NCBI GenBank assembly: GCA_015039365.1
Contig: WION01000642.1
Location: 1-26,221 of the forward strand
Source: Amanita rubescens
Lineage: Eukaryota; Basidiomycota; Agaricomycetes; Agaricales; Amanitaceae
DNA: 26,221 nucleotides
Direction: 5' to 3'
Both the position numbers and the translations under genes were made by a program. The notes under the pieces were generated by a model that did no database searches, was not told the origin of the DNA, and was given only the letters and a program-made list of their open reading frames with translations. Shown piece after piece: positions 1 to 9,889 of the stretch (position 1 is its first letter; each line of letters starts with the position of its first letter).

Positions 1-580
1 AAGTGCTATTGAACGCACACGAGGAAGGAAAACGGTTCTCCGTCATCGTAGTCGACTCTCAACCATTGCTGGAAGGAAAGGCGCTCTTACAGACTCTCAC
101 ATCCACCAACCCTCCTATTCAGTGCACATACACGCTTCTCCCCGCCATTGCCTCCGTCATGACGGAAGTGACAACGGTTCTAGTCGGTGCACACTCCATC
201 TGTGCCAACGGCGCCGTCTATTCACGAGCGGGAACAGCGATAGTGGCCATGATCGCAAAGAATCACAGTGTCCCCGTCGTTGTTTGTTGCGAAACGTACA
301 AATTCAGCGATTTGATCGTGCTTGATGCGTTTGGGAAGAATGAGCTTGGTAGGACTGTTTTTTTTCTTCTATTCCCATATCTAAATATACGTTTTTTTTT
401 CCAGTGGTACCGAAAAGTCGGAACGAAGAGAGCTCTACTACTCCGAATCTTCAAGTATTGAGTCCGCTGTATGATTTGACGCCTCCGACGTGTATAACGG
501 CGGTTGTGACAGAAGTTGGACTTATTCCACCTAGTAGTATCAGTTCGATACCCATGGCGTTAGGAAGAACGTTGATATAG
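1..580 (+). CDS. GCD2: Translation initiation factor eIF2B, delta subunit (C-terminal part, 5' end outside window)
   Basis: eIF2B is the guanine-nucleotide exchange factor that recycles eIF2-GDP in the cytoplasm; delta is one of its regulatory subunits. The reading frame is open at the left edge (first full codon at 3). It carries the typical C-terminal Rossmann-like signature: VIVVDSQPLLEG, GAHSICANGAVYSRAGTA, then PVVVCCETYKF. A 56-nt intron (349-404, GTAGGA...CCAG) joins this to a second exon ending at 578-580 (TAG). That exon encodes SPLYDLTPPTCITAVVTEVG, the delta-type ending; beta and alpha subunits end differently. About 173 residues are visible. The gene is convergent with the esterase relic downstream, with 114 bp between them. 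Family assignment is firm. The delta call rests on the LYDLTPP...TEVGLIPPSS tail. Confidence 0.9.
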
Positions 581-694
581 TCCCCGTCGATTCGCTCTCC
601 ATCCTTTTGTATCTCTAACAACTGTACCATCAAAAACTTGTAGAAAGAGAATTTGGGTTATATTTTGTTGAAGACGACATTGTGAAGGTAAATG

Positions 695-1634
695 CTACTG
701 GGACCAATCCTGTTCCTCCCATCTAAGAACACATTAGCACTTCTTCTGTACAGATGTTACAGGCAAAAACTCACGTTGCGAGCCCATAAGAAATATTCTC
801 GTAGTGAGCAGGATGACAGTTGCGAATCGTATCAATCAACTGTGCTAGAGAAAAAGGCTCATTAGCCAAAACACAAATAACCTCAGGTAAAACTCATACG
901 CACATAGTAATACCCAGCTTCGTTCAAATGCAACCCATCATGCAAAAAACTTGTCTAGCTTCCGCTCGTCCCCCTCCGCAGCCTCGTACATCGCACTCCA
1001 AACATCGACCACAGGCACACCCTCCGTCTTTGTAACGTCCACCACCGCCTCCGCGTACTCTTTCGTGACCGAGAAATCACGATCGAACGCTTGAAGGGGG
1101 TCGCGGGCTGCCAGTGCAGCGCCGCAGTGGAGGAGTTAGGAGTACAATTTGCGTCGTCTCTATGCATGAAAACTGCGGTGCGCGGATGATGGATATCATT
1201 TGTCGGATAAGGGGACATGTTGAGGAGAGGGTCGAATGCAGGCATTGTTTGCCCCAAACCAGATGGTGATAACGCGTATTTTAAGAGTGTCATCTGTTTT
1301 TTCGGTTATGCACTGGAGTTGGGGGAAGTGTTGGTTGAGAATACTAAGCGGTGGGAGTATGGCACTTGCCTGTTCCAACCTTGGCATTGCAGACCTGTTC
1401 AGTGCTATATCTCGAAAAGCCTCGAATTATGACGTCCAGTCTTCGAGCGTACGCATCTGCGGCGCACGTACTACGTCGTTATTTTTTGACCATACGAAGA
1501 ATGAGATGCCGCGTACGTGCCCGAATCCCCTGTGTTCTGGGTCAAATGAGCCTTCAGTGATAGAGTCGCCGCCAAAGATCAAGAATACGTCTTGGGTGTG
1601 AGCTAGCCCTCGATCGGAGCACAGCGAGCGACAT
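695..1634 (-). pseudogene. IAH1: Frameshifted relic of isoamyl-acetate-hydrolysing esterase (SGNH/GDSL hydrolase)
   Basis: Consecutive pieces of an IAH1-type SGNH esterase lie in the right order on the minus strand but in changing frames. They are: QDVFLIFGGDSITEGS (about 1548-1594), ADAYARRLDVIIRGFSRYST (about 1400-1460), MPRLEQ...VITIWFGANNACI (about 1200-1387), IVLLTPP (about 1120-1150), LAARDPLQAFDRDFSVTKEY (about 1050-1116) then VPVVDVWSAMYEAAEGDERK, and DGLHLNEAGYY (about 905-940). Between the last two, a run of six T (minus strand, 944-949) is one base too long. Two plausible introns (845-899, 723-774) lead to a tail ending WEEQDWSQ and a stop at 695-697. The Ser of GDSIT and the Asp/His of DGLH remain; the block-III GAND is GANN, and GDSIT carries an extra Gly. 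No single splicing scheme I could find restores one frame, so I call a pseudogene. A local sequencing error could explain one break but not all. Confidence 0.75.
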
Positions 1635-1845
1635 ATGTCTCGTTGTGAAGTGTGAGAGCATAAAGATAAGACGAGATGGTGGTGGAAAGGATAAAGATTC
1701 TTCTATACAAATTGGGCGTTACGTTACAAAAAACAACAACATTGTAGTAGTAGTATTCGTTCTAGGTTCCAAACTACAAAAAAGTGTCCCAAAAGACTTC
1801 TCTTATCCTACACACAAACTTGATAATCACACCAACGAAATAGCC

Positions 1846-4800
1846 TCATACCTCATTCCGAAGCATGAGACTGAAACAAGGCTCGCAATAAGGTTTTTCT
1901 GCCCGTTGAAAAAACGCAGGGTCCTCAAATGGCTTCTGGCAGCTCTGCACAAACTCCAAAGTCAACGTCAGGAAACAAGGAAACTCAAAGCTTGCACGTT
2001 ACCTCGCAAACAAAGCATGCCCAACACCATTTGCCGCCCAGTGCCTCAACAGCACGGTCTCCATCCCTGATACTCTTTTTGCACCGCTTACACTTGGGCA
2101 GCCGCAGCCTCACATGGCACGACTCGCAGTACGGATGACCGCGGTAGACCGTAAAGCCCACGTTATCCGACTCAAACTCGCCGTCACCCGACAGAGCCAA
2201 CTCCCCACTCCATTTCTCGTCCGTTTCAAAATCAGAGCTCGAGGGAGCGAGGAACGGATCGCCGCACTCGGCGCAGAAAAAGTGTGGTTCATGGTACGTC
2301 CGTTTCCCAAGCGCGGGATCATCGAGACTGATGAACCGCTCTTCGATGATGGCAGTTTTACAGTGGTAGCAGCGAGGTGCAAAGTTCTGCAAAAGCAAAA
2401 AGATATCACTGTTAACTTGAAGAAAAAAACGAGGATTGACAGAGGAAACGAACCTCGTGGTAGTCGAGATGGCAATATGGCTTGCCGTCATGCTCATAAG
2501 AGCTTACATGCTCCAAAAGCGTGTTGCACGTCGTGCATTTGAAACATTCGGGATGCCAACGAGCCCCCATCGCGTTCACGATGCGGCCCATAATAGGTCC
2601 TCCACATCCACCACACGATAAACCTCCTTGGTTGCGACGAGCTCGATCCAAGGTAACCAACGCGGGGGCAGAGCGTGCCCGCTGTTGGGGCGATGACGTC
2701 GCAGGCATTGGCAGAAACTTTGGTATTGGGCTGGGATTATCCTCGGTTACTGAGATGGTTATGCTCGGTCCTCCTCCATCCTCCTCTGGTCCCGTGAAGC
2801 TGATGCCCGGAACGTCGACCACCTGAATTTGAGGTACTGCAGGACTCGGAGTCTGCGTTCGTTGACCCTCCTCCTCTTGCACATGAATGACCGGCAACTG
2901 GGGCGACGAAGCCACAGAAGAAGCCCAATTACTCGATCGGTCATCGTCACCAGCGACATTGACCACAATCCCAGGAATTGCATCGGTATCCTCGTCATTA
3001 TCGTTTGTTTCGTCACCTCCCTGACTGGCGCTTTGCAAACTCTCAGCTTCACTCTCGCTGACACTGACGTTGTCACCACTCCCATACTCACTCGCACTAC
3101 TGGCCACGCTCGCTGCTTCACCCATACGAGGGATATCAGCTGTCCTGTCACGTCCGCCGACCGGCAACGGCGACTCAACGGGCATAGATGGACGTCGATA
3201 GACATTACGTTGTGCCTGTGGAGGCTGATGTAATTGAGGCTGCATACGTGATAGTGGTCGTGACTCTGGCCGTTGGTGCTGGTGGACGGGCAGCTGTGGA
3301 GGGGGCCGCGGTTGCGTCGGCGGCAGCGGTCGCGCAGGCTGTGATGGCGGTAGCGATGATGGCATGATCGGCATGAGGGAACGATTGTGGATGCTGTGGT
3401 GCGTTGCGCAGGCTGAGGTGGCAATGATCGCGCATGCTGAGGTGGTAAATATTGTGGTGCTGCCGGTTGTGAACGCTGCGTTGGAGGTTGCGCATGCTGA
3501 GGCGGTAGCGATTGTGGATGTTGTGGCGCTGCCGGTTGTGAACGTTGCGGTGGAGGTTGCGCATGCTGAGGTGGTAGCGATTGTGGATGCTGTGGTGCCG
3601 CCGGTTGTGAGCGCTGTGGTGGGGGCACTGGATGCTGTGATTGTTGTGGACGCTGTGGAGGCACTGGATACTGTGATTGTTGGGGACGTTGCTGTTGATG
3701 CGGATCCTGTGACTGCGGAGGTTGCTGTGGTTGCTGAACGAGCGGTTGACGATACTGCTGTATAGAAGGAGCGGGCTGAGTGTTCTGCTGTGGGTGGGGT
3801 AGGGGTTGTCTAGCTTGTTTCTGCTGTTGCGGGAAAGAGGATTGAGGTAATCGCTGATGGTGCTGAACTGGAGGCGCAAAAGAAGACGCTGGAACAGAGG
3901 TTCCCTGGTCGAGGCGCGGATTGCCATTGGCGAGGTGGCTGTTGTTGTTGATGCTGCTCTGGTTGAAGTGCTCGAAGTGGTGGGTTATGCACCTGGGTTT
4001 GCCTTTCCATCGCTTCTCTTAGGATCTCTTGGGCCCTTTCATGGCCCTGAGCTGGTTGAGGAGGAAGTTCGCGTCGCCTTGATGGGGAAGGAGCTTGTGG
4101 TGCCGGAAACAGAGGCCGGAGCGGGCGTTTGCACATTCCTGTATCCATTCAAGGCACCGGTTCCAAGACTGCTGCCTATGATACTACCATTTGAACCACT
4201 AGCTGTTGGCAATGAGCGTTGTGGCGGTTGAGGTGAAGGGTGGGGTGGGTGCTGCCGATGTGCTTGTTGTGCTTGTTGTTGCTGCTGCTGCCAGAAAGTA
4301 TGTGAAGTCCGAAAACTGGAAGGACATTGTGTGGATCTCCCGGCTGTTTCTGGCGGTTGAGGACGAGCCTGCGGTTCTGGAAGAGGCTGGTGGGTGTGAC
4401 TCCGCGATTGGTCTACAAGCCTCGTTCGATCGTTCCCTTGAGATGAAGGCGACGATGCAAGCGACGTCGGCATCGGCACTGAGCTTGATGTTATATTAAC
4501 CCCGATATGAGGCAATGAACGCGTGTGAGAATGGGAAGATGACGAATAACCGGGTGATGGCGTGCGTCGGAGCGATGAAGGGGGTGGGTCATCCAAATTC
4601 ATGTATCGCGTGTCCTGTTTGCGGCCACGGTCGGACATCGACGTATATGAAGTAGCGGGCGTCGAATTCGTCGATGCACGAGTCGACGAATTGGTGGATG
4701 TCATCATCGATGACCCGCTACCAGTCGCATATGGCTGAGGGCGAGCGTTGGTTTGTTGTTCACGCGGTTGTTGGTGTGGCTGATAGTCAAAGTAGCCATT

Positions 4801-6486
4801 GTGCTGCTTTGTGGGAGAATCACTGGACGCGTAACTAGGCGCATCGTACGATGACCCAGGAGTAGTATTGGTCACTCCATCAGCGGGCGTGCCAGGCGTC
4901 CGAGGCAAACGAGGCAAATCGGCAGGCCATTTATTAGAAGTGTCAGCCGGAGTATTGCGGGATGAAGCCGAGAAAAAGGACTGTGGGTGCCTTGCGTAGT
5001 CCTCGCTTCTAGACAAGCGATGCTGCGGATTGCCTCGATGATTGTCATTCATGTCAAGAGAAGCAAGTTGCAGAGACATGGACATGTTCTGCGTCTCTCT
5101 CTTGTCAATTCTGGAAAATTTTGACATCCGCGTCTTGGTCTTTCTCTTCACTTCATCCTCCCCGCTCACTTCATCCTCGTCCTCATCCTCTTTGCTTTCT
5201 TCCTCCTCAGAATCGCTTTCCTCGTCCTCGTCACGAGTCTTTCGACTCCTCGTCGGCCGGTTCTTTACCACCAATGACTTCTTCCCCTTTGACTTTGCCT
5301 TTGCACTCTTGCCCTTTGCACTCTTCTTTTCCCCACTTTTGCTTTTCTTTTTCTTTTTGGGGGGCAAAGGTGAACTCTCCTCTTCTTCCTCGCTACCCTC
5401 CTCTTCCTCCTCACTTTCGCTTTCCTCCGTCTCCTCCCATTTTGGACGACTTCGTTGGCCTTTCTTCCGTTCCGCGTGGCTATGACGTCCTTCTCGGTCG
5501 TACTTCAATGAATATTCGTATGCGTACGCGGGAGTATAGTCTCCTGAACGCCGATTATTTGGAGTTTGAAGAACAAGCACAGAAGGCGTGGGCAACACGG
5601 GATCCTGGTACACGATCTTCTTATTCTTAAATTTTACGTGGTGCTTCGTAGCTAGCTCATGCGATGGTGAACCAGTCCACTGAGGCTGTGAATGGGCACG
5701 GCGATGGCGTCGTGACGGAAGATCGAGAATCCCATACTGGGGCTCGACCGACGCGGATGACGATTCGTCTTCTTCAGACTCGTTCTGTTGGGACTCTTCG
5801 CCCTCCTCTTCGTCCTCTTCGTCCGGTTCCGCTTGGAGAGCCGCGGGTGCATGCGCCTGCCATGTTGACGGCATCGACTTCCCTGCCCGATTCGCGTATC
5901 CGGGACCATTATAGGGTGCACCTGCTGGTCCAGGTGGCGGAAACGTTGAAGGCTTGACGTTCGGTGGTGGTTGATTAAACTGATGAACGTGATGGTTATA
6001 ATTATTATAGTTATAGTTGAATGTGCGACCCGTTACGCTGCTTGCCGTGATTCCGCTACCACTGCTAGATACCGTCGTGCCCACATTATTGTTCGTTGTT
6101 GTCGACGTGTTTGTGGTCGTCGTCGTGGTCGAAGTGGTCGAAGTGCGAGCGGTTGGGATGGGCAACGGTACGATGGCAGGACTTGTCATGCCCATTTCAG
6201 CCTGTGTGAGCCATTTCTTCTTTGGAGGGTGCGCTGTCTGCTGCTGGACGACCTGATGAGTCGTCGCGGCCGCAACTTGTTGGTTTCGTTTCCAGAAGGG
6301 CATAAACTTGGAACCGTCGGAGGAGGTGGCCAGAGGCGGCAGGACGCGATCTGGGTCGAGATTGGCATTGCGAACCTGAGAGACCTGAGTCTTATTGAGG
6401 TCTGTGGCGGTATTGGGGAGAGGGCGTGGCTGGAAATTGAGTTCTCGCTGTTGTTGACGATGAGCGGGTTGGTGATAAAAGTTCAT
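1846..6486 (-). CDS. Large LIM-domain protein: disordered Ser/Pro/Gln-rich and acidic N-terminal region, three C-terminal LIM domains
   Basis: LIM domains are paired zinc fingers that bind proteins, commonly at the cytoskeleton or in signalling. My model has exons 6486-4158, 4093-3993, 3904-3383, 3338-2454, 2386-2003 and 1944-1846, about 1439 aa. The last two introns (2387-2453, 1945-2002) are clear; the three before them, in Pro/Gln-rich sequence, are tentative. The first 780 residues are low complexity: Thr/Asn tracts, two Asp/Glu/Ser blocks flanking a Lys-rich block (KKKKKSKSGEKK), then Pro/Gln repeats. LIM1 starts CGGCGGPIMG and ends YCHLDYHE. LIM2 starts CYHCKTAI and has an acidic insertion between GDPFLAP and GFTVYRGHPYC. 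LIM3 starts CKRCKKSI and ends PYCEPCFSLMLRNEV. In LIM3 the usual zinc His in GGKWHW is Cys. The start is the first in-frame ATG; the frame is open further upstream, so a 5' exon is possible. The gene is the source of the decayed duplicate at 13267-14452. Exact function is unknown. Confidence 0.8.
3418..3625 (-). repeat. Three 69-bp tandem repeats inside the LIM gene
   Basis: On the minus strand the sequence encodes three consecutive copies of a 23-residue unit containing PQRSQPAAPQHPQSLPPQHA. Copies start near 3625, 3556 and 3487, and the last is shortened (PQYLPPQHARSLPP). The unit length is a multiple of three, so copy-number change would keep the frame. Part of this array is also present in the decayed duplicate near 13760-13880. 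Confidence 0.8.
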
Positions 6487-7032
6487 ATGGGGCAACTGCC
6501 GAACAAGTTTCCCATGCTCTCCGATGACTGTCGATATCGTTCATTCAGATGGATCACAGTCCCATTATTGCATACTTCAAATCATTATATATTAGTAGTC
6601 CCTGACGGGAAATGGTCTCCATCAACGAAAAGGTCTTGAACCTGGTGTTCTTTTATGAGTCCGAGGAGTGCTAGATGTGGCCGCCGTCCAGATATACACA
6701 GCGGCAAGTCACTTGATAAGCTGCACTCATTGGGAGGTGTACTTGGGCCTCTCACCAGATAAGTTTAGGCCGTGTGGTGTACGAGTATAAGTGGTTGCAA
6801 CAGAGAGCGCCGGGGGGCAAGCCGCAAGTACGAAAGCTTGACCCCCTCCATCATCATTGTGGCCGTATGCCGTATCTGAGCTTCAGACCTTCAAGTTCAT
6901 CCTCGTCCATCTTCACCACTTTCACCACGCGGTGGACTTTGCCGATCGCTTTCTTTCTAGACAAGTGTCACACACACACACTCTCCTCTTGGAAGAGATT
7001 GAGTCGAAGGTAGAATTATTCCACACATTCCT
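6487..7032. other. Intergenic region between the LIM gene and the P-loop/nuclease gene
   Basis: No gene could be supported on either strand. The short open frames here (up to 79 codons) show no recognisable protein. The part next to 6486 is the expected promoter/5'-leader of the LIM gene; an AT-rich ATATATTAG stretch lies near 6587-6597. A short CA run sits at about 6969-6981. The part next to 7033 is the expected 3' end of the P-loop/nuclease gene. Confidence 0.5.
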
Positions 7033-8924
7033 TTACGCTTTACCACATCCCTGATAGATGGATGTTATATAGAGCCACGTGGATAATTTTATAATTTTCA
7101 AGAGGGAATACATGTATTTCACAAGGAAGCTCGTCACTTCTACCTCGACCGAATATAAGTTGAGGTCCCATAGTTCAGCAGAACGTGGTACGAAACAAGC
7201 TAAAATCTTGCCGGGTGGCTTAACAAAGATGAGGCGCCAGTTGCATTTTGGTGGAAGCCCTTTCAGCGAAACGAGGAAAGGCCAGAGTTCGTCACTGATA
7301 CCATGAGTATCGGAAACAGTCATCTGGAGGAGGTAGAGGGTCTCGTCGTGCAAAAAGAAGGAGTCAATCCCTGCTTGGTTGGTTTTGATTGGTACGTAGT
7401 AAACGTCGGCCTCAATATGGAGTCCTCCGGCGATCTCAGTCGAATCGTAGTCGACAACACGAGAAGGATACATGTCGAGAGAAGCCCCGCTAGCCAAAGC
7501 ATTGGCACGCAAGACCTCCAGCGCTTGAGACTGCGGCACTGATCCGCTAAACTCGGTATGACTCGAAAACCACTGAGGCATCCTCTTTTCCCTGACTGTG
7601 GGCTGTCCACCAATGCGTACCATCGGGACGAGATTGAGCTCTCTCCTCGTTGAGAGAATGACATGGCAATATGCTTCAAAAACATCGCCTGACATTCTTC
7701 TTGTGGAAGGTAAGGCATTGTAACGCTTGAAGAGGCTGAGCAGCTCGTAACGCTTGAGTGCCCGCATCCGGCGCACAACTTTTGACGCAATGAAGGGACT
7801 GATCGGTTGGATGTACACCAGGACGGAATCCACGTCAATGGTTGACCGTCTCAGGATAAATAACTTGTGTGAAACGGCGTCCAATGCCAAGCGATTGCGG
7901 GATGTCAGACTCTCAAGGTAGGCCAACGAAAGCCCTTCCAATGCCCCATCCAGATCCGCCCGATACTCGATCAACGATCTCTCCGTTCCAAAACATAGAC
8001 GTGGGGTTGGGCCAAGCTCGTAAAATATTGCTTCGATGGCTGATAAGGGCACGCTTGGGGCACGGAAAGGAGCACTGTGGTGTGCGTGAGCATTACGTAA
8101 TGTCAGTACCTAGATGACTTACGCTCTATGGATTTCCGCCTTGGTCCAAGGGTTCATCACGCAGACTGTCCGGAGCATGGATTGGTGTATTTTGTCCCAT
8201 CTTGATGGAGTTGGAGGCGTGGTATACAATATGAAATGCTGCGTGCCATGTGTAATCAGTCCCATGGGTGGGCCCGAAGGAGCATCTGCCGCGTCGACAA
8301 GTGTCCATATGACTATCTTGTAATAACTTGGCTGGAAATTCGTAGGTTGTTCAAAAACTCCTTCTTCGACGAACAACCAACAAATCCCATTCGAATACAA
8401 GATGACCGGTTTTTTTTGCGCACAGCACACTCGCAACGCGTACCAGCGCCAAAGAGTTTTTCCTAGACACGGTATCTGATGTCAGTAGTACAGGGGTAAC
8501 AACATTGAAAAAACCCACCAATTCCTGGCTGACCTGTGATAACAAGACATGGAGACTGTGGGTTGGACAAACTTTCGGCGTAGAATTTCTCGGCAAATTC
8601 GAACATTCTAATGTAATCGGCACGAACCCATATCTTGTCCTCCACGCCTCGAATACCAATATCCAGAACATAACAGCGTGGACTGATCTCATCGGCTGTA
8701 GAATCGTCGACCTCCATGTTATCGCTCGGCCGCCCCTCTTCCTCTACCCCCCAAAACTTGGCATGGAACTGTGTCAAAGGAGCATCCGGAGGGGCCTTGT
8801 GTAAATTCCAATTAGCTATGCGCCGCAGGTCGCTGCCAACGACCGTCGCCAACGTGGACATTACGAAGGAGATGCGTGTAGGACAAAGAGCGGCGAGCGA
8901 ACTCCAGACATTGTATGACGTCAT
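7033..8924 (-). CDS. P-loop NTPase plus nuclease-like protein of the Crinkler/RHS class
   Basis: Three exons (8924-8519, 8462-8123, 8074-7033) splice through two well-formed short introns (56 and 48 nt) to about 595 aa. The first intron falls inside the Walker A motif: splicing GGAATTG to GAAAAACTC completes GQPGIGKT at residues 131-138, strong support for the model. Further features typical of fungal Crinkler/RHS-like proteins follow: PTPSRWDKIHQS then VMNPWTKAEIH before a linker, GDVFEAYCHVIL (about 378-389), and a C-terminal stretch GIDSFF...LYLLQMTVSDTHGI (about 485-507). The Asp, Gln-Met-Thr and His spacing there resembles the restriction-endonuclease-fold domain of that class. Family knowledge: such proteins couple an NTPase to a nuclease-like module and are linked to transposon-derived effectors or genome conflict. 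The nuclease assignment and any role are inference. The start is the first in-frame ATG; the frame is open about 96 nt upstream. Confidence 0.72.
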
Positions 8925-9140
8925 CACCGGCAGTTTCCGGAGCAATTTACGGTCATCCAGAACGTTGCGCGTCGGGATTGCTCGCTTTTTCGCGTTCCCG
9001 CTAGTGTTCGATAATGACACGATAAAATAATTCTCGACTTGCTATATCCCCCCAGCAAACGTTGGCATCCCTTTCCGTGCTTCCCGCCCATTCTAATTTT
9101 AGTTGTGCTATGTCGGCGCAACCCTCAGCGTGCTGTTAGT

Positions 9141-9410
9141 AGATCGGGCTTCGACTCAGCTATCAACGGTGCATATGTCCCGTTGAAGTTCTCTACCTTT
9201 CCCGAGATAGGTGACCCGGCCTTCGCTCTTTCGTTCAACATAACCGTGACTTTGTTTCACCATCCATAGTATTATATCTAAAACCGATGCTATCGAGGAA
9301 GTCGAAATGACAATGGTTATAGAACGAGGGATGAGGAAAGAAGCCGATATATGTGCTTCGTCTTCCGTGTAATACTTCCGAGGCGTCGCACGTGCCATTT
9401 ATGTATTTAG
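9141..9410 (+). repeat. Dispersed non-coding repeat, copy A
   Basis: This stretch is a diverged direct-orientation copy of 20517-20755. Shared blocks occur in the same order: AGATCGGG, GTGCATATGTCCCG, TGAAGTTCTCTAC, GTTTCACCATCCATAG, ATTATATC, AGAACGAGGG, GCCGATATATG, and CTTCCGTGTAATACTTCCGA. Small insertions and deletions between the blocks rule out a conserved reading frame. It lies upstream of the P-loop/nuclease gene. I see no transposase or clear terminal repeats, so its type is unknown; an old non-autonomous element is one possibility. Confidence 0.8.
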
Positions 9411-9889
9411 GACCCTGTCTTCTAGTTCTGTAATGTCCTCCGTTCATGGCTTCGCTATTGCATTATGGATTTCTACCTAATGAGCCGATTGCACTGTGCG
9501 TGGTCTCAAACCGGGTTGCTCAGGCATGTTCACAAGAGTATATTTGATCATGATCTGATAATTAATAGTATTTACGGCCGTTCATGGCTGTTCATAAGCG
9601 ATCATCGTGAACCATTAATGAACATGCTTGTTCACGATGACCCACAGTGATCACGCATGATCATCCAATTTCGCGGAGCTTTCGATCAAGACGCGACGAG
9701 TAAGAATGGGGGCTACCTTGCTTCGGATGATGCTGTGAGTGCCGCTGAAAGAGTCAAGGGTAACTTGTAAGTTAGTATATGCATAGACAAATCAGAAAAT
9801 GTAGGGGGTCTTCGAGAAAGAACCTAAATCAGAAAGGGACAATGTCATATGAAACTGATGCTGGGGATGGGCGAGGAAGTCCACCTAAG
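9411..9889. other. Intergenic region
   Basis: No gene is supported. The region is AT-rich in its first half and contains several GATCA/TGATC and TTCATG/CATGAA words around 9545-9665, including the hairpin listed separately. The right end next to 9890 is the expected 3' region of the kinase-HAD-phosphoribosyltransferase gene. Confidence 0.5.
9602..9640. repeat. Inverted repeat, 11-bp arms, 17-nt spacer
   Basis: TCATCGTGAAC at 9602-9612 is the exact reverse complement of GTTCACGATGA at 9630-9640. It could form a hairpin. No gene boundary is close enough to call it a terminator. Confidence 0.6.

Noticed and set aside
955..1601. Several short frames on both strands considered as small genes
   Set aside because: The minus-strand pieces are fragments of the IAH1 relic in different frames, and the plus-strand ones are their shadows.
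1645..2138. Plus-strand frames near the end of the LIM gene
   Set aside because: They overlap the LIM3-coding exons on the other strand and show no recognisable protein.
3364..3765. Plus-strand Val/Ala-rich frame of 133 codons
   Set aside because: It is the antisense shadow of the Pro/Gln-rich repeats in the LIM gene and has no domain of its own.
5042..5630. Plus-strand Ser/Phe/Pro-rich frames
   Set aside because: They are antisense to the Glu/Asp/Ser- and Lys-rich blocks of the LIM protein; the bias reflects that low-complexity coding sequence.
9156..9447. Minus-strand frames in repeat copy A and a similar one in copy B (20417-20707)
   Set aside because: The shared pieces of protein (SVLDIILWMVK, RELQRDICT) come from the shared DNA repeat; indels between the copies break the frame, so coding selection is not supported.
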